DNA of 64,000 bases from NCBI RefSeq assembly GCF_000214135.1, contig NZ_AFIE01000003.1:62001-126000 (forward strand), read 5' to 3'. Position 1 is the stretch's first letter, and every line of letters starts with the position of its first letter. Made by a program: the position numbers and the translations under genes. A model generated the notes under the pieces. That model worked only from the letters and a program-made list of their open reading frames with translations. It was not told the origin of the DNA and made no database searches. This document shows, one piece after another, positions 46,363 through 54,385 of the stretch. Origin of the DNA: Acinetobacter sp. P8-3-8. Its GTDB lineage: Bacteria; Pseudomonadota; Gammaproteobacteria; Pseudomonadales; Moraxellaceae.

Positions 46363-46650
46363 ATGATTGAATTTAGAAATCAGGAATTGCATGTGAGTGG
46401 TAAGATCGCTTTTGAAAATGCTGAAAACTATTATTTAAATGGTTTGAAGGTTATTCAAAATGAAAAAGATTTTCCAATCACTGTGAATCTATCTCAGCTT
46501 GAACATGGTAGTACCTTAGCGTTATCGGTGTTAGTACAATGGTTGCGTCAAACACCAAAAACTCAGGGGCTACAGTTTAAAGCAGTTCCTGAAAAAATGA
46601 TGAAGATCATTCAAGCCTGTCATTTGCAAGATGATTTAAAAATTATATAA
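46363..46650 (+). CDS. mlaB: Mla STAS-domain protein MlaB
   Basis: 95 residues, one STAS domain. It binds MlaF and supports the ATPase. The central segment NLSQLEHGSTLALSVLVQWLRQ includes the Ser/Thr of STAS helix 1. It ends the mla operon, with a terminator 27 bp later. Confidence 0.88.
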   Translation: MIEFRNQELHVSGKIAFENAENYYLNGLKVIQNEKDFPITVNLSQLEHGSTLALSVLVQWLRQTPKTQGLQFKAVPEKMMKIIQACHLQDDLKII

Positions 46651-46676
46651 ATCATTGTCTTGTCTAGTTATTCAAT

Positions 46677-46702
46677 AAAAAAGCACCGTAAGGTGCTTTT
46701 TT
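46677..46702 (+). terminator. Intrinsic terminator of the mla operon
   Basis: Stem AAAAAGCACC / GGTGCTTTTT with loop gtaa and T-run. Confidence 0.88.
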
Positions 46703-46817
46703 ATATCTGTCAAATTTTGAAATTAGCAATATTCAATATATGCAAAAATACTCAGATACGATTGTAGATGTGGTGCGTTTCTTGCGCTTTGCTTTGTAGT
46801 AGTGCTCCAAAGCTTGC

Positions 46818-47831
46818 TTAAATCCATTTTTTCCATCTAAAGTAAACCAATGGGCCAACAAAGAATGAAATAAGGATCGTAATTACAATATAAAAACTGG
46901 TTGTTCCGTGTGCAAAAGGCAATACCTCAGTGTTCATTCCATAAATACTGGCAATCAACATTGGTGGAGCGAGCATACTTGGTAAAATAGAGAATCGACG
47001 GATCGTATCGTTCTGTTCAGTGTTAATGAATCCAGAAGTAGTATCCAGTAAGAATCGCACTTTTTGGAATAAGAATGCATCATGCTCTACAAGAGAACGG
47101 ACATCTTCACTGAGCTCTCGAATATCTGCATCGTAAATGTGGCTTCCTAAAGCACGTGGACGTGATAGGAATGTTAAAACACGACGTAAATCAATTAAAC
47201 ACAGTTGTGCTTTTCCTAAAACATCCTCTTTTTGAGCTAAACGCGTAATCATGTCGTCTAGGTCTAGAATCATCTCACGATGGCGAACGTTCAGCACTTC
47301 TGTTGAGTACAATTCTAAGTCTTTGTGGATATCTTCCAAGATATCCGCAAGCTCATCCAGTTTTGCTTCAAGTAGACCTAAAAGAATCCAAGTCGGATCC
47401 TTATATTCAATATCATAATCATTACGTCGAGCACGTGCGCGAAAAGCACGGAAAGCGACAAGCTTCTCGCCACGCAGAGTAAATAAGCGTTCTTTATGCA
47501 AAATGAATGCAACGGTTTGTACTGTTGCTAACATATTAGATGAATCGTCAGAATCGCCTTCAACTTGATAGTTTTTATTTTTCGTTAAAAAATACGTACT
47601 GATATGTAAAATACCATCATCATCACGGTAAAATCGTGCAGATGAGGAAATGTCTTCCAAAGACTTAAGTGTTGGTAAATTTTGCTCATAAGCATCCAAT
47701 ACCCACTCTTGTTCTTCTTGTGAAGGTGCAATGAGATCGATCCACACCAATTCTGGGTGTAGGTCAAATCCGCCATTAATGGTTGCATCTTCCAAGCTAC
47801 CGCGCTCAGTGGCGTAAAAGGCTTCAAGCAT
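46818..47831 (-). CDS. corA: Magnesium/cobalt transport protein CorA
   Basis: 337 residues. A long soluble N-terminal funnel is followed by two C-terminal membrane helices. The first ends with the selectivity motif YGMN (about 299-302) followed by TEVLPFAHG, and the tail FRWKKWI is typical. Forms a pentameric inner-membrane channel for Mg2+ (also Co2+, Ni2+). Single gene on the minus strand. Confidence 0.95.
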   Translation of the reverse strand: MLEAFYATERGSLEDATINGGFDLHPELVWIDLIAPSQEEQEWVLDAYEQNLPTLKSLEDISSSARFYRDDDGILHISTYFLTKNKNYQVEGDSDDSSNMLATVQTVAFILHKERLFTLRGEKLVAFRAFRARARRNDYDIEYKDPTWILLGLLEAKLDELADILEDIHKDLELYSTEVLNVRHREMILDLDDMITRLAQKEDVLGKAQLCLIDLRRVLTFLSRPRALGSHIYDADIRELSEDVRSLVEHDAFLFQKVRFLLDTTSGFINTEQNDTIRRFSILPSMLAPPMLIASIYGMNTEVLPFAHGTTSFYIVITILISFFVGPLVYFRWKKWI

Positions 47832-47987
47832 AGTGTCTTTTCTCCCTTGCGCTGTAGTGTTAAATCGATGTGTGTATTTTAGACAAGGATTTCAGGAAAA
47901 ACACTGATTACATCGTTCTTTTGCAAAAAAAATCTTAGTTGGTTGTGTGTCACTGTAGCACGACAAAATTAAAATTAGGTTAAATTT

Positions 47988-48605
47988 ATGAATTCTATTG
48001 CTATTTTTTGTGGTTCATCTCTAGGTTCGGATCAAAGCTTTGCCGATGTTGCTCAACTGACTGGTGAAACTATCGCCAAACAAGGTAAAACATTGGTCTA
48101 TGGCGGTGGTCGTTCGGGTCTAATGGGTATTGTTGCTGACAGTGCATTGGCCGCAGGTGGTCAAGTGATCGGCGTGATTCCACAAGGATTGGTCGATCGT
48201 GAGTTGGCACATCCAGATTTAACTGAATTGTATATTGTCAAAAATATGCATGAACGTAAAACTAAAATGTCAGAATTATCAGATGGATTCATCGCTTTAC
48301 CCGGCGGTGCAGGGACAATTGAAGAAATCTTTGAGCAATGGACTTGGGCACAATTGGGGATTCATTTAAAACCCTGTGCTTTTTTAAATGTTGATGGTTT
48401 CTATGATGATTTGCTTAAATTTATTCAATTGACTACGGATAAAGGATTTTCTAAAGCACGTTTTACTGATCAACTGATTCATTCAGTTTCTATTGATGAA
48501 ATTTTAGTGCAATTTGAAAATTATCAAGCACCTGAACCGAAATGGGGTGTCAAAGATCGTGAAGAATTGGTCAAGTTAGATCAAGCAGATAAGAAGTTTG
48601 GTTAA
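47988..48605 (+). CDS. LOG-family phosphoribohydrolase (TIGR00730)
   Basis: 205 residues with the Lonely Guy signatures: FCGSSLGSD near the start, YGGGRSGLMGIVAD, and the catalytic-site motif PGGAGTIEEIFEQW (about 104-117). Family members cleave nucleoside 5'-monophosphates (cytokinin or AMP-like) to base and ribose-5-phosphate. A role in nucleotide salvage is plausible. The Nudix gene follows after 100 bp on the same strand, but two NrdR-like boxes between them suggest a separate promoter. Confidence 0.9.
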   Translation: MNSIAIFCGSSLGSDQSFADVAQLTGETIAKQGKTLVYGGGRSGLMGIVADSALAAGGQVIGVIPQGLVDRELAHPDLTELYIVKNMHERKTKMSELSDGFIALPGGAGTIEEIFEQWTWAQLGIHLKPCAFLNVDGFYDDLLKFIQLTTDKGFSKARFTDQLIHSVSIDEILVQFENYQAPEPKWGVKDREELVKLDQADKKFG

Positions 48606-48638
48606 TTCATATTGTTTTAATCGCAAAATCGAATACAT

Positions 48639-48654
48639 ACACAATATATTGTTT
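48639..48654 (+). promoter_or_regulatory. NrdR-like box 1
   Basis: ACACAATATATTGTTT, compared with the published NrdR consensus acaCwAtATaTwGtgt: all but one outer position agree. The core ACAATATATTGT is a perfect palindrome. Confidence 0.7.
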
Positions 48655-48669
48655 TTAATTTTATTAATG

Positions 48670-48685
48670 GCACAATATATTGTGT
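48670..48685 (+). promoter_or_regulatory. NrdR-like box 2
   Basis: GCACAATATATTGTGT agrees with the NrdR consensus at every position but the first. Its centre is 31 bp from box 1, i.e. three helical turns, the spacing typical of paired NrdR boxes. It ends 20 bp before the Nudix start. Confidence 0.75.
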
Positions 48686-48705
48686 TTGAGTTTTTTGAAT
48701 AAATT

Positions 48706-49098
48706 ATGAATGTGATTACCGTTGCCGCCGCTGTGATTTTGAATGAACAAAATCAATTGTTATTGGTGAGAAAGCAAAATACCCAATTTTTCATGCAAGT
48801 GGGTGGCAAACTTGAAGTGAATGAATTGCCAGAACAGACCATGCTTCGTGAAATCCATGAGGAAATTGGTGTTCAAGCTAAAATTCAACAATTTATTGGT
48901 CGTTTTGAAACACGGGCTGCCAATGAAGCGAATCATCAATTGGTGAGTTATGTCTACCAAGTGGATTTAGATCAAGTACCTAAAATTGATGCAGAAATTG
49001 CTGAGATGAAATGGATTGATTTGGATGATGATCAGACTTTACTTGCGCCATTAACCAAAGAGGTGGTGATTCCGTGGTGTAAGAAAATTCTTACATAA
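48706..49098 (+). CDS. Nudix hydrolase
   Basis: 130 residues with a complete Nudix box (G34 to V56: Gx5Ex7REIHEEIGV), so it should hydrolyse a nucleoside diphosphate linked to another group with Mg2+. The N-terminal VAAAVILNEQNQLLLVRK and QVGGKLE segments are MutT-like. The substrate cannot be read from sequence. Two NrdR-like boxes in the promoter point to nucleotide or dNTP metabolism. The ribosome site is weak (TTGAATAAATT before the ATG). Converges with comF. Confidence 0.92.
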   Translation: MNVITVAAAVILNEQNQLLLVRKQNTQFFMQVGGKLEVNELPEQTMLREIHEEIGVQAKIQQFIGRFETRAANEANHQLVSYVYQVDLDQVPKIDAEIAEMKWIDLDDDQTLLAPLTKEVVIPWCKKILT

Positions 49099-49102
49099 TA
49101 AC

Positions 49103-49132
49103 CCTCTCTCAGTCTCTCCCTGAGGGAGAGAG
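49103..49132. repeat. CCTCTC-type intergenic hairpin
   Basis: CCTCTCTC pairs with GAGAGAGG, with an inner alternative CTCTCCC/GGGAGAG, between the converging Nudix and comF genes. No strong T-run. Same style as 6047, 49928 and 58210. Confidence 0.6.
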
Positions 49133-49145
49133 GTATTATCGCGGA

Positions 49146-49775
49146 TTACTCCGCAGCAGCAATACAGGCACTATAAATTTGCTGACAACCTAGACTTTCT
49201 AACGCTTGAGTCAAAGCATGAATTGAGCTACCTGTCGTTACGACATCATCAATCATTAATACTTTTTTATATTTTCTGCGTTCTGTTTTGATCATTTGAA
49301 ATTGGTTTTCAATATTTTCTATGCGTTCTATACGACTCAAGCCTTTTTGTGAATGTTGCGCTGCACGAATCACAGGTTGCCATACAGGGATTTTGAGTTC
49401 TTGTGCCATGATTTTGGCAATGATGAGCATTTGGTTGTAGCCACGTTCATTTAAACGGTCTGTGGAAATTGGCATTGGGACAATGGCTTGAACTTTGGGT
49501 AATCTTAAATTTAACAAGCTGTAAGCAAGTAGATTTTGATATTGCAGTTGTTGTTCGTATTTATACGTTTGAATGACTCGATCTATTGGAAAGCGATAGC
49601 GATGCGCGCATAAAATGTGTTGTGAATGTCTTTCGATATGTTGTTTGTACCACGGTAAATGATTCCAACAATCTGTGCAAAGTGAATGTTGTTGTTGTTT
49701 GTCGATGCCACAAAGTAGGCAAGGGGAGATACTTTGCATACTTTTATGGAGAAGTTGGCTGATCAATTGGAGCAT
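49146..49775 (-). CDS. comF: ComF-family phosphoribosyltransferase-like competence protein
   Basis: About 209 residues. An N-terminal zinc-finger-like motif (CLLC then CTDC, about 19-35) leads into a type I phosphoribosyltransferase fold with the PRPP-loop motif VLMIDDVVTTGSS (about 173-185). ComF supports DNA uptake during natural transformation, which is a trait of many Acinetobacter. I use the ATG at 49775; the in-frame ATG at 49838 adds 21 polar residues. recG lies upstream on the same strand. Confidence 0.88.
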   Translation of the reverse strand: MLQLISQLLHKSMQSISPCLLCGIDKQQQHSLCTDCWNHLPWYKQHIERHSQHILCAHRYRFPIDRVIQTYKYEQQLQYQNLLAYSLLNLRLPKVQAIVPMPISTDRLNERGYNQMLIIAKIMAQELKIPVWQPVIRAAQHSQKGLSRIERIENIENQFQMIKTERRKYKKVLMIDDVVTTGSSIHALTQALESLGCQQIYSACIAAAE

Positions 49776-49927
49776 AGGATTCGCTTTATTATTGTTTTTA
49801 TTGAGCGTTAATTTTGCATAGTTATGATTTGAGCGCAATGTTATTTATCACTGTCTCAATCAAAAAATACAATCCATATTGTTTTAAATGATGTTTATTT
49901 TGTATTTATAGATGTAATCCCTCCCAA

Positions 49928-49956
49928 CCTCCCTTTTTCAAAGGGAGGAGCTTTTT
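49928..49956. repeat. Intergenic hairpin with T-run between recG and comF
   Basis: CCTCCCTTT pairs with AAAGGGAGG around TTC, followed on the plus strand by AGCTTTTT. Lies 50 bp after recG. The T-run is on the plus strand, opposite to both neighbours, so it is better viewed as a repeat copy than as their terminator. Confidence 0.6.
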
Positions 49957-50006
49957 ATATTTTTATGATGGAAATGCATTTACTCAAAACCGATAGAATT
50001 ATTACA

Positions 50007-52052
50007 CTACACATACGCATATCGTGGTGCTTCAGGTAGCCATCGTTTAAGCAAGGCTTCCGCATTTTCAGGATGGTCTTTTAAGACCTGAGCAGCGACA
50101 TAATGTGCTTGATTGAGTAAATGATCATCACGTTCAAGCTTTGCGACACGAAAACCCATATCACCCGTTTGTTTCGTACCGAGTAGCTCACCCGGCCCAC
50201 GAATTTCTAAATCTTTTTCTGCAATAATAAAGCCGTCATTGGTTTCACGCATGATGCGTAAACGTTCTTGACCATTTTGAGACAAAGGATTTTTATAGAG
50301 TAGGGCACAGAAACTCGCTGTCGCACCTCGTCCCACTCGTCCACGTAATTGGTGCAGTTGAGAAAGCCCTAAACGTTCTGCATTTTCAATCACCATAATC
50401 GATGCATTTGGTACGTCTACACCCACCTCAATAACGGTAGTCGCAATTAATAGTTGTAATTCATTATTTTTAAACTGTTGCATGACGGTTTGTTTTTCAT
50501 CAGCTTTCATTTTGCCATGAACCAAACCAATATTGAGATGTGGAAAACGTTCTTTTATTTCCTGATAGGTTGCTTCAGCAGCTTGCGCATCTAAAGTTTC
50601 AGATTGTTCAACAAGCGTACATACCCAATAGGCTTGTTTGCCTTCAGCGCAATTGGTCGCAATACGATTTAATACTTCTTCTCGGCGATCAAGCGGAATG
50701 GTCACAGTTTGAATCGGGGTACGTCCTGGCGGAAGCTCATCAATCACTGAGGTGTCTAAATCACCATAAGCAGACATTGCCAAGGTACGAGGAATCGGTG
50801 TTGCTGTCATGACCAATTGATGTGGCGTGGTGTTATTTACACCTTTGTTACGTAGCGCTAAGCGTTGATCTACGCCAAAACGATGTTGTTCATCAATAAT
50901 CACCAAACCGAGTTTGGAAAATTCAATATTGTCTTGAAATAAAGCATGCGTACCCACGATGACATTGGCAGTCCCATCTTTCAGTGTAAGTTCGGCAGCA
51001 GCACGTGCTTTGCCTTTTTGTTTGCCTGAAAGCCATGACACATTTAAACCTAAAGGCTCAAACCATTTTTTAAAGTTTATATAATGTTGTTCTGCCAAAA
51101 TTTCTGTCGGCGCCATCAAGGCAACTTGCCATCCTTCCTCTAAGGCATGACATGCTGCGACACCTGCGACTAGGGTTTTCCCTGCACCTACATCACCTTG
51201 AACTAAACGTAGCATCGGTTTGTTTTGTTTTAAATCTTTGGAAATTTCATTCGAAACACGTTTTTGTGCATTGGTCATTTCAAAGGGCAAGCTGGCTAAA
51301 AGTTGCTTAGCAAATGTTTTGCTGGGTAGAAATGAAGGTGCTGCAATTTGCTGAATAAAAGCACGTCGTGTCAGTAAACTAATTTGGTGTGCGACCAATT
51401 CTTCAAAAATCAAACGTTGCTGAGCAGGATGCGAACCTTGCGAAAGCTGCAACATATTGGCATTTACAGGGGGGTGATGAATATATTCCAGTGCTTGATT
51501 TAACGCATAACCATTGGTGAATTTTTCAGGAAGTAATTCGGGTAAATCATCTGCATGATGCTTTAAAGCTTGTTTAACATACTCACGGAGCTTCGGTTGT
51601 GTTAAACCCTCAGTTGCTGGGTAAATTGCTGTGAGCTGTGTCTGAGGGAGTGGAGTGTGCTCTGTAATCAGTTGTATTTCAGGATGATACAACTCTAAAC
51701 CACGCGCGCCGACACGGACTTCACCGAAAATTCTTAAACGATTACCTGCTTTGGCACGATCCATCAATGCTTTATAAATATGATAAAAACGTAAGGTCAC
51801 TTTGCCGAAATCATCTTGCAATAAAATCGCCATCGATTTGCGCTTACCGGGTGGCATATCAATGGATTTGACCACACCTTCAAGCAGGTAGCTGCGACCA
51901 ACTTGTAATTGGTTCATGGGAATGATCGTGCTACGATCTTCATAGTCACGTGGCAAATGAAACAGCAAATCATCTGTGTTGAAAATATTGAGCTTTTCAA
52001 GTAAGGCAGCGGCGGCATTGCCAAGCCCTTGCAATTGGTGGACGGCAGCCAT
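50007..52052 (-). CDS. recG: ATP-dependent DNA helicase RecG
   Basis: 681 residues. RecG remodels stalled forks and Holliday junctions. The N-terminal wedge domain (OB-fold, about 55-150) precedes helicase lobes with GDVGAGKTLVAG (about 288-299), DEQHRFG, MTATPIPRTLAM, and QLRGRVGRG. The C-terminal DGFIIAEKDLEIRGPGELLGTKQ is a RecG landmark (partly quoted). Length is normal. Divergent from the epimerase-like gene. Confidence 0.97.
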   Translation of the reverse strand: MAAVHQLQGLGNAAAALLEKLNIFNTDDLLFHLPRDYEDRSTIIPMNQLQVGRSYLLEGVVKSIDMPPGKRKSMAILLQDDFGKVTLRFYHIYKALMDRAKAGNRLRIFGEVRVGARGLELYHPEIQLITEHTPLPQTQLTAIYPATEGLTQPKLREYVKQALKHHADDLPELLPEKFTNGYALNQALEYIHHPPVNANMLQLSQGSHPAQQRLIFEELVAHQISLLTRRAFIQQIAAPSFLPSKTFAKQLLASLPFEMTNAQKRVSNEISKDLKQNKPMLRLVQGDVGAGKTLVAGVAACHALEEGWQVALMAPTEILAEQHYINFKKWFEPLGLNVSWLSGKQKGKARAAAELTLKDGTANVIVGTHALFQDNIEFSKLGLVIIDEQHRFGVDQRLALRNKGVNNTTPHQLVMTATPIPRTLAMSAYGDLDTSVIDELPPGRTPIQTVTIPLDRREEVLNRIATNCAEGKQAYWVCTLVEQSETLDAQAAEATYQEIKERFPHLNIGLVHGKMKADEKQTVMQQFKNNELQLLIATTVIEVGVDVPNASIMVIENAERLGLSQLHQLRGRVGRGATASFCALLYKNPLSQNGQERLRIMRETNDGFIIAEKDLEIRGPGELLGTKQTGDMGFRVAKLERDDHLLNQAHYVAAQVLKDHPENAEALLKRWLPEAPRYAYV

Positions 52053-52109
52053 GTCCCCTCAACTTAGGTTAAATTGATTTTGAAAAATCGGTTTTGAAGA
52101 ATAGGTCAC

Positions 52110-52898
52110 TTGATGCATATTCTATTTATTGGTTATGGTAAAACATCACAACGTGTTGCTAAACAATTATTTCAGCAAGATCACCAAATTACCACAGTTA
52201 GTCGTAGTCCGAAAGATGATGATTTTGCTCAACATCTCACTCAGGATATTCAGCAACTGAATTTGTTACAAGTTCAACCGATTGATGCAGTTTATGTATT
52301 ACTTGCACCTTCACGTAATAATTCTCAAAGTCCAATTGAAAATTATCAACAAACTTATGTCGATTCTGTTCAACCTATTGTAAAAGCTTTAAAAGATCAT
52401 CCGATTCAAAGAATCATCGTTGTGTCATCTACACGGGTTTATGGTGAAAGTCATGGCGAGCGTATTGATGATGATTCTGAAATTATTCCGAGTGATGAGC
52501 AGGGGCGATTGTTATTGAAAATGGAGCAGTTATGGCAACAGGCTTATCCATCTGAATGTGTGATTGTACGTCCAACAGGTATTTACGGAAATTCAGTTGC
52601 GCGTATGCAGAAACTTGCTGAAACGACAAAAACTTACCCGAATATTCATTGGTCAAATCGAATTCATATTGATGATTTGGCTCGTTTCCTTGTGCATTTG
52701 CTTCACGTGGAACGTGCTGAAAAATCGTATATTTGTACGAATAACCAACCGATTCCTTTGCATGAAATGATTTTAAAGATTCAACGTGAATTGGGTTTGC
52801 CTGAATTAGTTTTGGAAAGTGAGAGCGAGACAGGGAAGCGGATTTTTGCGAGAAGGATGGTGGAGAGTGGGTTTGAGTTGCAGCATGACAATTCTTGA
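52110..52898 (+). CDS. NAD-dependent epimerase/dehydratase-like SDR protein (YeeZ type)
   Basis: 262 residues. A Rossmann start IGYGKTSQRVAKQL, a VVSSTRVYGESHGERIDD segment with the Ser-Tyr-like catalytic zone, and the VRPTGIYG loop place it in the extended SDR family near YeeZ/YeeZ-like epimerases. The glycine motif is GYGKTS rather than GxxGxxG, as in the YeeZ subgroup. Substrate unknown. Divergent from recG. Confidence 0.82.
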   Translation: MMHILFIGYGKTSQRVAKQLFQQDHQITTVSRSPKDDDFAQHLTQDIQQLNLLQVQPIDAVYVLLAPSRNNSQSPIENYQQTYVDSVQPIVKALKDHPIQRIIVVSSTRVYGESHGERIDDDSEIIPSDEQGRLLLKMEQLWQQAYPSECVIVRPTGIYGNSVARMQKLAETTKTYPNIHWSNRIHIDDLARFLVHLLHVERAEKSYICTNNQPIPLHEMILKIQRELGLPELVLESESETGKRIFARRMVESGFELQHDNS

Positions 52899-53000
52899 TA
52901 AAAAGTAAGTTCTTATGTGAAAATATTTTTTATATTCCTTATTAAAATAACAAACAAAAACGCTCAAATTTTTAAATGAGAAGTTTCAGTGTAAAAATAC

Positions 53001-53028
53001 TTGTATGTTGTATTCGATCGAGTACAAT
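53001..53028 (+). promoter_or_regulatory. Promoter with palindromic operator of the toxin-antitoxin pair
   Basis: TTGTAT (-35, 53001) and TACAAT (-10, 53023) with 16-bp spacing enclose a 20-bp near-perfect palindrome TTGTATTCGATCGAGTACAA (53008-53027). The site is suited to autoregulation by the HTH antitoxin. Confidence 0.7.
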
Positions 53029-53053
53029 TGAATAAGAATAAAAAGGAACTCTC

Positions 53054-53350
53054 ATGATTGAAATTAAGCGTCTGTCTGAATTTGATGAATGGTTAGATGG
53101 CATTAAAGACAATATGACCCGTATTCGTTTGAATCGTAGATTGGATAAGGTCCAGCGTGGAAATTGGGGAGACATTAAGCCTCTGCAAGACGGTGTTTGG
53201 GAAATGAGAGAGTTCTTTGGTTCTGGTTGGAGAATGTACTATATCCAACATGGTGATGTTGTGATTGTCATGCTTGGTGGTGGAGATAAATCGACACAAC
53301 AGCAAGATATCGATCGTGCAGTCAAGTTATCGAAAACATTGGAGGATTAA
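53054..53350 (+). CDS. higB: RelE/HigB-type toxin (TIGR02683-like)
   Basis: 98 residues of the RelE/ParE superfamily: FDEWLDGIKDNMTRIRLNRRLDKVQRGNWGD (in part), the beta-core GVWEMREFFGSGWRMYYIQ, and VVIVMLGGGDKSTQQQDI. These toxins usually cleave mRNA at the ribosome. AAAGGAACTCTC precedes the ATG. Toxin-first order with an HTH antitoxin following is the HigBA arrangement. Confidence 0.9.
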   Translation: MIEIKRLSEFDEWLDGIKDNMTRIRLNRRLDKVQRGNWGDIKPLQDGVWEMREFFGSGWRMYYIQHGDVVIVMLGGGDKSTQQQDIDRAVKLSKTLED

Positions 53351-53351
53351 A

Positions 53352-53642
53352 ATGGTTAAAGTTGCTGATTTACCAAGTTTTGATATGGCTGAGTCACTCA
53401 AAACTGAAGAAGATATTGTGATGTATCTTAATATGGTTCTTGAAGATAATGACCCTGCTGAGTTAGCGCATGCGCTTGGTATCATTGCCAAAGCCAGAGG
53501 TATGACTCAAATTGCGAAAGAAGCAGGCATTGGTCGTGAAGCGCTCTATAAAGCACTTCGCCATGATTCAGCACCTCGTTTTGATACGATTAATCGTGTC
53601 GTGAATGCATTAGGTTTAAAGCTTAGAGTTCAAAATACTTAA
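53352..53642 (+). CDS. higA: HigA-type HTH antitoxin (TIGR02684-like)
   Basis: 96 residues. An N-terminal toxin-binding part (DMAESLKTEEDIVMYLNMVLE) and a C-terminal helix-turn-helix (MTQIAKEAGIGREALYKAL, about 54-72). Its ATG is one base after the toxin stop, so translation is coupled; GGAGGA in the toxin end serves as the ribosome site. A longer in-frame reading inside the toxin gene is a shadow. Likely represses the operon through the palindrome at 53008. Confidence 0.9.
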   Translation: MVKVADLPSFDMAESLKTEEDIVMYLNMVLEDNDPAELAHALGIIAKARGMTQIAKEAGIGREALYKALRHDSAPRFDTINRVVNALGLKLRVQNT

Positions 53643-53649
53643 AATTTAA

Positions 53650-53676
53650 AAAATGGGAGTTTAAGGCTCCCATTTT
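53650..53676 (+). terminator. Intrinsic terminator of the toxin-antitoxin operon
   Basis: Stem AAAATGGGAG / CTCCCATTTT with a 7-nt loop, just after the antitoxin stop. Confidence 0.82.
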
Positions 53677-53722
53677 GATTTTGTATAGACTGTATTTTAT
53701 TGATTTTAAATGTGTTATATAA

Positions 53723-54286
53723 TTACATCTTTGCCTTATCTTCCCAAAATTTTGCAGTATCTAAATTTTTTTCTACACCTATTCCGTATTGATACATAAA
53801 CTCAATATCTCTCATAGCCTCTTTACTACCAAGAGAAGCTGCTTTTTTAAATAAATCTAATGCTTTATCAGTATCTTTCGTAACACCCTCACCATCACGA
53901 TATAACTTAGCCAAACCAACCATAGAATCAGTATGATTCAGGTCAGATCCTTTTGAAAACCAAACGAAAGCTTTTTTATAATGATCTTCAGCATCAATTG
54001 GATCCATATCTTCCAGTAGACCAGCATATGTCGCATATCCATCACCGAGCCAATGCATTGCATTAACATTACCACTTTCAGCTGATTTAATAGCCCAACT
54101 TTCTGCTTGAGCTTCATCTTCGTCAATACCATAACCGTGTATATATACTTCAGCTAATTCTAATTGCGCTGATGAATCACCATTTGTAGCTTTTGTTAAT
54201 AAATCATTTGAGAATATTGGGTTTGCTAATATTTCCATTGAAAAGATTAGTCCTAAGGCAATAGATATAAGTTTGAAAATTTTCAC
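53723..54286 (-). CDS. Sel1-repeat periplasmic protein
   Basis: 187 residues. A signal peptide (about 1-21, cut near ILANP) precedes about four Sel1-like repeats (SAQLELAEVYIHGYGID, AMHWLGDGYATYAGLLED, SMVGLAKLYRDGEGVTKDTDKALDLFKKAAS in part, and AMRDIEFMYQYGIGVEKN). Sel1 repeats form protein-binding solenoids. Partner unknown. Slightly more AT-rich than plsB next to it. Confidence 0.82.
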   Translation of the reverse strand: MKIFKLISIALGLIFSMEILANPIFSNDLLTKATNGDSSAQLELAEVYIHGYGIDEDEAQAESWAIKSAESGNVNAMHWLGDGYATYAGLLEDMDPIDAEDHYKKAFVWFSKGSDLNHTDSMVGLAKLYRDGEGVTKDTDKALDLFKKAASLGSKEAMRDIEFMYQYGIGVEKNLDTAKFWEDKAKM

Positions 54287-54385
54287 TTTCTACCTTTAAG
54301 TTAAAGAAATTAAAAGCTAAGTATTCTTCTAAGCTAGATATAAAATAATGCTTTAAATCTAGCTCAGGAGAGGGCATACAAAAGC

